Positions 9,237 through 17,490 of a DNA stretch of 18,374 nt are shown piece by piece (position 1 is the stretch's first letter; every line of letters starts with the position of its first letter). The DNA comes from Candidatus Avacholeplasma faecigallinarum (GTDB taxonomy: Bacteria > Bacillota_I > Bacilli_A > Acholeplasmatales > Anaeroplasmataceae): the NCBI GenBank assembly GCA_018715825.1, contig DVKU01000134.1, positions 1 through 18,374 of the forward strand. The letters are read 5' to 3'. The position numbers and the translations under genes were made by a program. Below the pieces are notes generated by a model. It saw only the letters and a program-made list of their open reading frames with translations, was not told the origin of the DNA and did no database searches.

Positions 9237-10646
9237 CTAAAACTTTCCATCTTTATTTGCATCTTTTATTGATTGATATAATGCGGTTGGATAATGTCCT
9301 GTGAAGCAGGCAAGACACAAATCCTCTCTTTTAGCAGCTTCAAATAAAGCTTCTTTTGATAAAAAATATAATGAATCTGCTCCAATAATCTTTCTAACCT
9401 CTTCTACATTTTTATGAGCGGAAATTAATTCCTCATATGTAGATGTATCTACTCCATAAAAACATGGATTAGTAATTTGAGGAGAAGCAATTCTAACATG
9501 AACCTCTTTAGCTCCAACCTCTTTTAATAAAGCCACTATTCTTTTACAGGTAGTTCCTCTAACTAAAGAATCATCGATTAAAACAATCCTTTTATCTTTA
9601 ACTATCGATGAAACAGCTGATAGCTTCATTCTTACGCCCTTTTCTCGCATGCTTTGGGATGGCTGAATAAAGGTTCTACCAACATATTTATTTTTTATTA
9701 ATCCCATTTCATAAGGAATGCCACTTTCCTCAGAATAGCCTATAGCTGCTGATAATGATGAATCAGGAACGCCTATTACTATATCAGCATCAACCTTACA
9801 TTCTCTATATAATATTTTACCACTTTCCTTGCGGAAGCTATGAACGTTTCTACCCTCAATATCACTATCAGGACGAGAAAAATAAATATATTCCATAGCA
9901 CACATATGGTATCGCTTATACTTAGAATAATCATAGCTTGTTAAGCCATTTTTATCTATAACTACAACCTCGCCAGGTTCTACATCTCTTATAAATTGAG
10001 CATTGATAACCTCAAAGGCACAGGTCTCACTAGAAATAACATAACCACCATTTAATTTACCAATTGATAAAGGTCTAAGACCATATTTATCACGACAAGC
10101 ATAAATCTTATCCTCAGTCATAATTAAGAAAGCGAAAGCACCTTCAATAATTTGTAAGGCTTCCATAATAGCATAAACCCACTTTTGTCTATCATAATCT
10201 TTTCTAATTAAATGGGCTAAAACCTCACTATCTGAGGTTGATTGAAATATACTACCCTTATCCTCTAAATATTTTTTTAATTCGTTAGAATTAACTAAAT
10301 TACCATTATGCGCTAGGGCAAAATTACCGGTATGATGATTAAATAGAAATGGCTGAACATTTTCTATTCCTCCACCACCAGCTGTTGAGTAGCGAACATG
10401 ACCAATGGCCATATTACCACTTAGAGTTTTTAAATTGGCATCATTAAAAACCTCTGAAACTAATCCAAGTCCCTTTATTCTTTTAAAATTACCATTATCA
10501 CAGCTTACAATTCCACAGCCCTCTTGACCACGATGCTGCAATGAATGTAGACCATAATAAGAAACCTCTTGAGCGTTATCAACACCATAAACGCCAAAGA
10601 CGCCACATTCCTCATGAAGCTCTCTATCAACTGCCTCAACAAACAT
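9237..10646 (-). CDS. purF: Amidophosphoribosyltransferase, [4Fe-4S] propeptide type
   Basis: Commits PRPP to purine synthesis by making 5-phosphoribosylamine from PRPP and glutamine. An N-terminal extension of 13 residues precedes Cys14 in EECGVFGVYG. By analogy with the Bacillus enzyme this would be cleaved off to expose the catalytic N-terminal cysteine. The Ntn glutaminase domain (for example LQHRGQEGCGI, RYSTAGGGG, LAHNGNL) leads into a type I PRPP-binding domain with VLIDDSLVRGTT (355-366). Cys249, Cys395 and the Cys444/Cys447 pair in CLACF match the four cluster ligands of the iron-sulfur type, so the enzyme is probably oxygen-sensitive and regulated by nucleotides. AAGGAAG lies upstream of the chosen ATG; an ATG seven bases earlier is out of frame and closes at once. 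Confidence 0.97.
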   Translation of the reverse strand: MFVEAVDRELHEECGVFGVYGVDNAQEVSYYGLHSLQHRGQEGCGIVSCDNGNFKRIKGLGLVSEVFNDANLKTLSGNMAIGHVRYSTAGGGGIENVQPFLFNHHTGNFALAHNGNLVNSNELKKYLEDKGSIFQSTSDSEVLAHLIRKDYDRQKWVYAIMEALQIIEGAFAFLIMTEDKIYACRDKYGLRPLSIGKLNGGYVISSETCAFEVINAQFIRDVEPGEVVVIDKNGLTSYDYSKYKRYHMCAMEYIYFSRPDSDIEGRNVHSFRKESGKILYRECKVDADIVIGVPDSSLSAAIGYSEESGIPYEMGLIKNKYVGRTFIQPSQSMREKGVRMKLSAVSSIVKDKRIVLIDDSLVRGTTCKRIVALLKEVGAKEVHVRIASPQITNPCFYGVDTSTYEELISAHKNVEEVRKIIGADSLYFLSKEALFEAAKREDLCLACFTGHYPTALYQSIKDANKDGKF

Positions 10647-10664
10647 ATTTCATCTTCCTTTTTA

Positions 10665-11378
10665 TTACTTAATTAATTGTAAACGGCGATATATTTCCTC
10701 ATAGGCATCAATTACATCACCTAAATCACGTCTAAATCTATCTTTATCAAGCTTTTTATTAGTTTTTTCATCCCATAAACGAGCTGTATCAGGAGAAATC
10801 TCATCAGCTAGAACAATTTGACCATCACTAGTTTTTCCAAACTCAACTTTAAAATCTACTAGGATAACTCCTACTTCCTTAAACATTTTTTGTAATTCTT
10901 CATTAACACGCTTAGTTAAATCATATACAACCTTTAACTCATCGTATGTTGCTGCCTTTAAGGCTACAGCATGATGATCATTAATAAGAGGATCACCTAA
11001 CGCATCATTTTTATAACAAAGCTCATAAATAGTATTTTCAGGCTTTGTACCTTCTTCGATTCCTAATCTTTTAGACATAGAACCAGCTATAATATTACGA
11101 ACAATTACTTCAAGTGGTAAAATTTGAACTCTTCTACAAAGCTGATCTCTATCATTTAGAGTTTCAATATAATGAGTAGGAATACCAGCCTCCTTAAGCT
11201 TTTTATAGATAATAGTTGTAATTTTATTATTTAATACACCCTTATTACTGATTGAAGCCTTCTTAATACCATTATAAGCAGTAGCATCATCCTTGTAGTG
11301 CATTATAATAAGATCCTTATCATCTGTTAAAAAAACTTGTTTAGCCTTTCCTTCATATAGCATTTCTTTCTTTTCCAT
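10665..11378 (-). CDS. purC: SAICAR synthetase
   Basis: Phosphoribosylaminoimidazole-succinocarboxamide synthase joins CAIR and aspartate with ATP, giving SAICAR, the substrate of PurB. The 237 residues are typical of bacterial PurC. Visible motifs are [10 protein letters not shown] (7-16), the phosphate-loop-like start, KGVLNNKIT (46-54), [12 protein letters not shown] (89-100), LVDFKVEFG (173-181) and [12 protein letters not shown] (192-203). A GAGGT site lies upstream of the ATG. It is placed 23 bases after purL and 18 bases before purF. Its substrate CAIR needs a PurE that is not encoded in the window. Confidence 0.97.
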   Translation of the reverse strand: MEKKEMLYEGKAKQVFLTDDKDLIIMHYKDDATAYNGIKKASISNKGVLNNKITTIIYKKLKEAGIPTHYIETLNDRDQLCRRVQILPLEVIVRNIIAGSMSKRLGIEEGTKPENTIYELCYKNDALGDPLINDHHAVALKAATYDELKVVYDLTKRVNEELQKMFKEVGVILVDFKVEFGKTSDGQIVLADEISPDTARLWDEKTNKKLDKDRFRRDLGDVIDAYEEIYRRLQLIK

Positions 11379-11401
11379 TATCTCTTACCTCTTTACCTTT
11401 A

Positions 11402-14400
11402 TTATTTTTTAAAATAAGAAACTGCATTATCAAAAATATCCTGCATCTTTTCGCCATAAATATTTTTAAACAAATTATTTTCATAACGTTCTGAGTGACC
11501 CATCTTACCTAAAATTAAGCCATCCTTTGATATTATACCCTCAATCGCATAGGATGAACCATTAGGATTATATGGTGCCTCACTAGTAGCATTATTATTT
11601 TCATCAACATATACAAAAGCAATTTGACCATTTTCGTATAGCTTTGTTGCCATCTCTTTACTTACTACAAATTTTCCTTCACCATGACTTACGGCAATAT
11701 TATGAATCTCACCACCATTATAACTTCTAAGCCATGGAGATGCATTAGTCATAACCTTAGTTTTTACTATTTGTGAGATATGGCGATTAATATCATTTCT
11801 AAATAGAGTAGGTGAATCCTTACTAACCATACCTAATCTACCATATGGTAATAATCCAGATTTAACTAAAGCCTGGAAGCCATTACATATACCAAGAATT
11901 AATCCCTTGCGGTCAATTAAACGATGAATTGCATTTTTTACCTTTTCTTGATTTAAAACATTGGCAATAAATTTACCACTTCCATCAGGCTCATCACCAG
12001 CACTAAAACCTCCAGATAAGACTAAGATATCGGCATTATCAATATTATTGGCCATTTCCTCAATTGATGAGAAAATATCATCGCTTGTTAAATTCTTAAA
12101 TACTGTACTTTTGATTGTAGCACCGGCATTCTTAAAAGCCTTAGCAGTATCATAATCACAATTTGTACCTGGGAATACTGGGAAATATGCCACTACCTCT
12201 TCCTTATTATTTAAGGTATCAACCTTCTTATTATAAGGCTTCATAGGCATCATATCACAATGGTTAACTCCCTTATCCTTATAAATTGTAGTAAACTTAA
12301 CGGTATTAGCCTCTTCTAATTCCTTTAGACTAAAGGCTACATTATTAATTTCAATATATGCTGTATCGTTAGTTTGACCTAAATAAATAGCATTCTTATA
12401 ATCAAGCTTACTATTAGATTCAACTAAAATAGAGCCATAATTATAAGCATCTAATAAATTTTCATCATATGAAATTTTAGCACCAATTTGGTTACCAAAG
12501 GCCATTTTACATATAGCCTCAATAACACCACCAAAGCCTAAAGCATAAGCACTTATAATAGTTTTATTTTCAATCATATCAGAAACAAAATTAAAATTAT
12601 CCTTAAGCTGTGAAACATTTGGTGTATAATTCTTATTCTCATTATGCTTTATTAAATATAGATAAGAATTAGGTTTCTTTAAATCAGTAGAAATAACATT
12701 ATTAGCATTAACTGTAGTAATACCAAAAGCCATCAACATAGGAGGCACTGAAATATTTTGGAAGGTACCACTCATTGAATCCTTACCACCAATAGATGCT
12801 AAATTAAATTCTACCTGCATTTTTAAAGCACCAAGCAAGCTTGCTAAAGGCTTACCCCATGATCTTTCATTATGCATCCTTTCAAAATACTCTTGATATG
12901 AAAATCTCATCTTATCGTATCTAGCACCACTACTAACAACCTTAGATATAGCTTCAATTATCGCATACATAGCTCCATGGTATGGACTCCAAGATGATAT
13001 ATAAGGATTATATCCGAAAGCCATAACACTAGCTGTATCTGTATAACCATCCTTAACAGGAAGCTTTTGACAAGATACTTGAGTTTCACTCTTTTGATAC
13101 TTACCACCAAAAGGCATTAATACAGTTGATTTACCTATAGTAGAGTCAAACATCTCAATTAAGCCCTTTTGACTTACTACATTATTATCACTTAAGGTTT
13201 GTAAAACTCTTTCCTTTAAAGGTTTTTCTTCCTTAATAAATGGATTTTTATCATCAATATAATTAATTACAGCCTTAGCATAATGATTAGCACCAGCAGA
13301 ATCAATAAATGAACGCTTAATATCAACTATCTTCCTGCCCTTATAAAACATTACTAATCTTGGACTTCTTGTAACAGTTGCCACAAAAGAAACTTCAACA
13401 TTTTCCTCATGGCAATATTTTTCAAATTCTAAAACATCATCTTTACTAATAACGACGGCCATACGCTCTTGAGATTCAGAAATAGCTAACTCTGTTGCGT
13501 TTAAACCACTATATTTAGTAGGAACATTATCAAGTAAAATTTCTAATCCATCGGCAAGCTCTCCTATTGCTACAGATACACCACCAGCACCAAAATCATT
13601 AGATTTCTTAATAAGCCTTGTAACCTCTGGTCTTCTAAATAAATGAGCAATTTTTCTCTCCTCAGGGGCATTACCCTTTTGAACCTCAGAAGAACAAACC
13701 TCTATTGATTTAGTTGTATGTTCCTTTGATGAGCCAGTAGCACCACCAATACCATCACGACCAGTTCTACCACCTAAAAGTAAGATTACATCGCCAGGCT
13801 GTGGTGATTCACGTCTAATCGCATCATACTTTACAGCACCAACAACAGCACCAACCTCTAGTCTTTTAGCTACATAATTATCATGATATATCTCTCTAAC
13901 ATGGGTAGTGGCTAAACCGATTTGATTACCATATGATGAGTAACCACTTGCTGCTTTAGTAGATATTATCCTTTGAGGAAGCTTACCAACCATAGTATCC
14001 TTAACATCTAAATAAATATTACCTGCACCAGTAACACGTATTGCTTGATATACATAGCTTCTACCAGATAGCGGATCACGAATAGCTCCACCTAAACAAG
14101 TTGAAGCACCACCAAATGGCTCAATTTCAGTTGGATGATTATGAGTTTCATTTTTAAATTGTAATAACCATTTTTCATCCTTACCATCGACATCGACATT
14201 GATAAAAATTGAACAAGCATTGTTTTCTTCGCTTTCCTCTAAATCATCTAATTTACCTATCTTCTTAAGATATCTAGCACCTATACAAGCTAAATCCATT
14301 AAGCAAAGCTTTTTATTTTCTCTATTTAAATCCTTGCGAATTTTATAATATAAATCAAGTGATTCATTAAGCTCATTAGCCATAAATGACTCGTCAATTT

Positions 14401-15097
14401 TAATTTCTGTTAATATTGTGTTAAATGTTGTATGACGACAATGGTCTGACCAATAGGTATCTAAAATTCTAAGTTCTGTTTCATAAGGATCTCTTTGTTC
14501 ATACTTAAAATAATCGACAACACATTTTAAATCATCCTTATTCATAGCTAAGCCATACTTTTGACAATAATCCTCAAGTTCATCATCCTTAAGATTTATA
14601 AAGCCATTTAATATCTCAACAGGCTTAATTTCAGCTGTTTCTAAATCACTTAGTACATTTAAATCCTTTTCTCTAGCTTCTACTTTATTTATTAAATACT
14701 TTTTAATTTTTAGAAGATCATCATTTGAAATATCATCATCTAAAATAATTATCTTACCACTTCTAATATTTATATTACAATTAGGATCAATTAATTTAAC
14801 ACAATCAATAGCTGATGAAGCTCTTTGATCAAACTGTCCAGGTAAATATTCAATCGCAATATATTTTTTATTATTTAGATCTAATTCATCGCTAACTAAA
14901 TCTGTAACAATTTCTCCAAATACCTGATATCTACTTTTTTCTAATAATTCCTTAGAAAAATTAAATAAATCATAAACATTAATATAACGTAAATTTTTTA
15001 AATTTAAACCAAGATTTAAATTTAACTCATCCTGTAATGATTTAGCCTCAACTTGAAATTTAGCAAGCTTTTCAACATAAATTCGATAATTTGTCAT
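11402..15097 (-). CDS. purL: Phosphoribosylformylglycinamidine synthase, single-chain form
   Basis: Converts FGAR, glutamine and ATP to FGAM. At 1231 residues it is the large single-polypeptide type, with an N-terminal PurS-like part, a duplicated PurM-like synthetase core and a C-terminal glutaminase. Key sequences are TYWSDHCRHTTF (214-225), NETHNHPTEIEPFGGAST (316-333), GGRTGRDGIGGATGSS and SIGGKDSMSGTF. The glutaminase has FPGTNCDYDTAKAF, the nucleophile Cys1071 in GICNGFQ, and His1201/Glu1203 in GHSERYE. This explains why purS and purQ are missing. Its ATG overlaps the purK stop as ATGA, with AGGAAG just upstream inside purK, so translation is coupled. The N-terminal 200 residues are the most AT-rich and Asn/Lys-rich part. 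Confidence 0.97.
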   Translation of the reverse strand: MTNYRIYVEKLAKFQVEAKSLQDELNLNLGLNLKNLRYINVYDLFNFSKELLEKSRYQVFGEIVTDLVSDELDLNNKKYIAIEYLPGQFDQRASSAIDCVKLIDPNCNINIRSGKIIILDDDISNDDLLKIKKYLINKVEAREKDLNVLSDLETAEIKPVEILNGFINLKDDELEDYCQKYGLAMNKDDLKCVVDYFKYEQRDPYETELRILDTYWSDHCRHTTFNTILTEIKIDESFMANELNESLDLYYKIRKDLNRENKKLCLMDLACIGARYLKKIGKLDDLEESEENNACSIFINVDVDGKDEKWLLQFKNETHNHPTEIEPFGGASTCLGGAIRDPLSGRSYVYQAIRVTGAGNIYLDVKDTMVGKLPQRIISTKAASGYSSYGNQIGLATTHVREIYHDNYVAKRLEVGAVVGAVKYDAIRRESPQPGDVILLLGGRTGRDGIGGATGSSKEHTTKSIEVCSSEVQKGNAPEERKIAHLFRRPEVTRLIKKSNDFGAGGVSVAIGELADGLEILLDNVPTKYSGLNATELAISESQERMAVVISKDDVLEFEKYCHEENVEVSFVATVTRSPRLVMFYKGRKIVDIKRSFIDSAGANHYAKAVINYIDDKNPFIKEEKPLKERVLQTLSDNNVVSQKGLIEMFDSTIGKSTVLMPFGGKYQKSETQVSCQKLPVKDGYTDTASVMAFGYNPYISSWSPYHGAMYAIIEAISKVVSSGARYDKMRFSYQEYFERMHNERSWGKPLASLLGALKMQVEFNLASIGGKDSMSGTFQNISVPPMLMAFGITTVNANNVISTDLKKPNSYLYLIKHNENKNYTPNVSQLKDNFNFVSDMIENKTIISAYALGFGGVIEAICKMAFGNQIGAKISYDENLLDAYNYGSILVESNSKLDYKNAIYLGQTNDTAYIEINNVAFSLKELEEANTVKFTTIYKDKGVNHCDMMPMKPYNKKVDTLNNKEEVVAYFPVFPGTNCDYDTAKAFKNAGATIKSTVFKNLTSDDIFSSIEEMANNIDNADILVLSGGFSAGDEPDGSGKFIANVLNQEKVKNAIHRLIDRKGLILGICNGFQALVKSGLLPYGRLGMVSKDSPTLFRNDINRHISQIVKTKVMTNASPWLRSYNGGEIHNIAVSHGEGKFVVSKEMATKLYENGQIAFVYVDENNNATSEAPYNPNGSSYAIEGIISKDGLILGKMGHSERYENNLFKNIYGEKMQDIFDNAVSYFKK

Positions 15098-16182
15098 TGT
15101 TCTTCCTCACAAAATAAATTTTTATATTTTAAATCATATTCTTCTATGGTTGTATTTGTAAATGTTATATGAGCCATCTTACGATTCTTTCTAACTTCAC
15201 CCTTATGATAATCATGAATATGAATATTATCACTATCCTTAAGCTTTTTCATATTTTCATAATCAAAGCCTAAAATATTTTTCATAACTGTCGGTCCTAA
15301 AAGCTTAGGCTCTTCTAAAGGCATTTGTAATAAGAATTTAGCTAATTCCTTATATTGATTTGTGTTACAGCCCTCTATAGTATAATGTCCACTATTATGA
15401 GGACGAGGAGCCATCTCATTAAAATAAAAATCGTCACCCTTAACAAAAAATTCTATTGTCAATATTCCATAATAATTAGCACTAATCATAAAATCTTTAG
15501 CCTTTATAGCAATCTGTTTAAAAATCTTCTTTTCATCACTGGCTATACATAAATCTAATATTCCTCTTTTATGAATATTTGTTGTCATAGGAAAGGAAAT
15601 TATACTGTTTTTATCTCTAACCATTATTATTGAGGTTTCATAATCATACTTTATAAATTCCTCTAAAATACCTTCACCATTTAAAAAAGGCTCAACCCTC
15701 TTGATATCCTCTTCACTTTTTAAAACAACCTGTCCATGTCCATCATAACCTAGAGTTGTAGTTTTATATACACAAGGATAGCCTATCATTTTAATACCAC
15801 TTAATAAATCATCTAAAGACATTACCCTAAAAAATTTAGGAGGAGTAAGACCATGCTTGATCGCATTTTCCTTCTCTCTAATTCGATTTTGAGAATCAAA
15901 CAATGGCTCAATTCCTTGCAAAATATTATATTTATCTTTAATAAATTTTAATGGTTCTGCCTTAACATTTTCAAATTCATAAGTGATGATATCTGATTTT
16001 TCACCAAGCATAGTCAAACCATTAATATCATTATACTCACTAACTATTGTTTCATCACAAACATAGCTGGCTGGGCATTTAGGATTAGGATCTAAACAAA
16101 TTGCCCTATGATTTAATTTGTGAATTTCTATAGCGAGCATCATTCCAAGCTGGCCACCGCCAATAATACCAATTGTTTTCAT
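15094..16182 (-). CDS. purK: N5-carboxyaminoimidazole ribonucleotide synthase
   Basis: Carboxylates AIR with bicarbonate and ATP, giving N5-CAIR for a class I PurE mutase. It is an ATP-grasp protein of 362 residues. Visible are the nucleotide-fold start IGIIGGGQLGMM (4-15), YEFENV (68-73), CVYKTTTLGYDGHGQVV (137-153) in the ATP-grasp region, and the metal/substrate motif NEMAPRPHNSGHYTIEGC (255-272). Two ATGs stand in tandem. AAGGAG at 16189-16194 is three bases from the first (16185) and six from the second (16182), so I chose the second. It is the first enzyme gene of the operon, directly behind the riboswitch, leader ORF and terminator. In many Firmicutes purE sits immediately upstream of purK; here it does not. 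It ends in TGA overlapping the purL start. Confidence 0.96.
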   Translation of the reverse strand: MKTIGIIGGGQLGMMLAIEIHKLNHRAICLDPNPKCPASYVCDETIVSEYNDINGLTMLGEKSDIITYEFENVKAEPLKFIKDKYNILQGIEPLFDSQNRIREKENAIKHGLTPPKFFRVMSLDDLLSGIKMIGYPCVYKTTTLGYDGHGQVVLKSEEDIKRVEPFLNGEGILEEFIKYDYETSIIMVRDKNSIISFPMTTNIHKRGILDLCIASDEKKIFKQIAIKAKDFMISANYYGILTIEFFVKGDDFYFNEMAPRPHNSGHYTIEGCNTNQYKELAKFLLQMPLEEPKLLGPTVMKNILGFDYENMKKLKDSDNIHIHDYHKGEVRKNRKMAHITFTNTTIEEYDLKYKNLFCEEEQ

Positions 16183-16195
16183 CATAATCTCCTTA

Positions 16196-16231
16196 AAAAA
16201 TAAAAAACAACACCCATTTTAGGCGTGTTGT
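16196..16231 (-). terminator. Leader terminator before purK
   Basis: On the minus strand ACAACACGCC pairs with GGGTGTTGT (one bulged G, six-base loop), giving a 9-bp stem followed by TTTTTTATTTTTT. The T tract leads straight into the purK ribosome binding site. It lies in the leader of the operon, so most likely it is the conditional terminator of riboswitch attenuation. It is over 100 bases from aptamer helix P1, and I could not find an obvious antiterminator pairing linking the two. The leader ORF stop codon sits two bases before the stem. Confidence 0.8.
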
Positions 16232-16233
16232 CC

Positions 16234-16308
16234 TTATTGCATCATTAAAAAGCCATTAATATCTTGTAATGGTCTAATAATATTCACTTGTATCATTAGT
16301 TTGTTCAT
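16234..16308 (-). CDS. 24-codon leader ORF between riboswitch and terminator
   Basis: An ATG at 16306-16308 is preceded by GGAG at a six-base spacing and followed by 24 codons and TAA. The peptide starts MNKLMIQVN, continues through IIRPLQDI and ends NGFLMMQ; it has no signal peptide, no repeated regulatory codon and no domain I recognise. The stop lies two bases before the 5' arm of the leader terminator. A ribosome finishing here would cover that arm and could favour readthrough into purK. It could be a true leader peptide, a small protein, or a chance frame; the ribosome binding site and its placement argue against chance. It is not a purE fragment. The start region can fold into a hairpin (16286-16327). 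Confidence 0.45.
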   Translation of the reverse strand: MNKLMIQVNIIRPLQDINGFLMMQ

Positions 16309-16327
16309 ACAAAACTCCGATCCAAGT
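16286..16327 (-). promoter_or_regulatory. Possible hairpin over the leader ORF start
   Basis: On the minus strand ACTTGGATC (16319-16327) can pair with GATACAAGT (16286-16294): eight pairs around one mismatch. Inside, AGTTT/AAACT (16312-16316 with 16298-16302) adds five pairs. The inner stem takes up half of the GGAG site, and the start codon lies in its loop, so folding should hinder initiation at the leader ORF. The pairing was read by eye and its stability has not been calculated. Confidence 0.3.
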
Positions 16328-16348
16328 AAGCCTCTAAAAATAAAAATT

Positions 16349-16426
16349 AGTATTTGATAGTCCTACAATTTGCGGTTATAGGGTAGAGACTTGCTTTCCA
16401 TATTAAAGCGAATTATATCAAATACT
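16349..16426 (-). promoter_or_regulatory. Purine riboswitch aptamer, guanine class
   Basis: All parts of the purine aptamer are present on the minus strand. P1 is a perfect 11-bp helix, AGTATTTGATA (16416-16426) with TATCAAATACT (16349-16359). P2 is GCTTT/AAAGC with loop AATATGG. Junction 2/3 is AAGTCTCTACC, one base from the well-known AAGTTTCTACC. P3 is CCTATAA/TTGTAGG with loop CCGCAAA. Junction 3/1 reads ACT; its C (opposite 16360) is the base that pairs with the ligand, and C here selects guanine or hypoxanthine, where T would select adenine. Family knowledge says guanine binding favours termination or blocks expression. The operon it leads makes IMP and GMP, as expected. Confidence 0.95.
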
Positions 16427-16438
16427 TCCACAAGAATT

Positions 16439-16467
16439 ATTCTACCATATTTTTAATTATTCGTAAA
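16439..16467 (-). promoter_or_regulatory. Sigma-A-type promoter of the purine operon
   Basis: The minus strand reads TTTACG (16462-16467), a 17-base spacer, then TAGAAT (16439-16444) with a TG one base upstream, as in extended -10 promoters. Transcription should begin about seven bases further on, just ahead of riboswitch helix P1. No PurR-type operator could be identified with confidence. No clear terminator separates it from dusB upstream, so some readthrough into the leader is possible. Confidence 0.7.
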
Positions 16468-16515
16468 CACACAAAATAAACTGAAAGCCTTTTTTTCGCT
16501 ATTTTTTTACAAAAA

Positions 16516-17490
16516 TCATTCACCCAATAAATATTCCTTCAAAGTCTGTAAAACAACATTGAAATCAGTTTGTTTATTACAAAAATCCTTTATTTTAGCA
16601 CTAGAAGGCATACCCTTAATATACCAACTTACATGAGAACGCATCTCTAGCATAGCCAAATGCTCACCCTTAAGATCTACTAATAGCCTATATTGATAGG
16701 ATATAGTATCAAAAATTTCTTGGTTGGTAGGCTTACAAATAATTCTATTATTCTCAAAATATTCATATAATTCTCTAAATAAAAAAGGATTCCCTAAAGC
16801 ACCTCTAGCTATAGCTATAGCATCACAGCCAGTCTCATTAAGCATTTTTACAGCCGATTGTATGTCTATTACATCACCATTACCAATAACTGGTATATCG
16901 ACCGCCTCCTTAACCATTTTAATATATTTATAATCAGCACTACCAGAATAAAACTGACTTCTGGTCCTAGCATGGACCGTAATAGCACTTGCCCCAGCCT
17001 TTTGGATTAGCTTAGCAACCTCAACACAGTTAATATGGTCAAAATCCCAGCCTATTCTAATTTTAACAGTAACAGGCTTTTTTACACTACAAACAACATT
17101 TTTTACAATTTCATAAATTTTTGATGGCTCTAATAATAAGGCGGCTCCAGCCCCAGCTCTTTTACAAACCTTATTTACTGGACAGCCCATATTAATATCT
17201 ATAATATCAGCATCACTATTATTATCAATAAACTTAGCAGCCTCAACTAATGATTCTACATCACTACCAAATATCTGCATACTTATTGGATGCTCAACCT
17301 CATTGACACGAGTCATCTTAACTGTTTTACTATTTTTAAATCCAATCGCTTTATCACTTACCATTTCAGCCATTACAAGCCCAGCATGCATTTCTTTACA
17401 TATTATCCTAAAGGCTTCATTTGTAACGCCAGCCATTGGGGCTAAAACTAACTGATTTGGTATTTCTACATCTCTAATTTTCCATTTCAT
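16516..17490 (-). CDS. dusB: tRNA-dihydrouridine synthase, DusB/NifR3 family
   Basis: Reduces specific uridines of tRNA to dihydrouridine with FMN and NAD(P)H. The 324 residues form an FMN-binding TIM barrel followed by a small helical domain. Signature segments are LAPMAGVTNEAFR (16-28), DINMGCPVNKVCKRAGAGAALL (catalytic Cys103 in GCP), VTVKIRIGWD, ITVHARTRSQFYSG and VIGNGDV. NMGCP..KV..-G.G fits the NifR3/DusB branch. The ATG lies inside the end of maf, overlapping it by 17 bases, with AGGTGA eight bases upstream. It ends in TGA, and no strong terminator follows before the purine promoter. The tRNA site modified cannot be read from the sequence. Confidence 0.9.
   Translation of the reverse strand: MKWKIRDVEIPNQLVLAPMAGVTNEAFRIICKEMHAGLVMAEMVSDKAIGFKNSKTVKMTRVNEVEHPISMQIFGSDVESLVEAAKFIDNNSDADIIDINMGCPVNKVCKRAGAGAALLLEPSKIYEIVKNVVCSVKKPVTVKIRIGWDFDHINCVEVAKLIQKAGASAITVHARTRSQFYSGSADYKYIKMVKEAVDIPVIGNGDVIDIQSAVKMLNETGCDAIAIARGALGNPFLFRELYEYFENNRIICKPTNQEIFDTISYQYRLLVDLKGEHLAMLEMRSHVSWYIKGMPSSAKIKDFCNKQTDFNVVLQTLKEYLLGE

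Noticed and set aside
16234..16308. Leader ORF as a remnant of purE
   Set aside because: The peptide has none of the PurE start motif (a glycine/serine-rich MGSDSD-type loop).
16468..16515. Terminator for dusB in the A/T-rich run
   Set aside because: Only a 3- to 4-bp AT stem can be drawn there, and T runs do not follow it properly.
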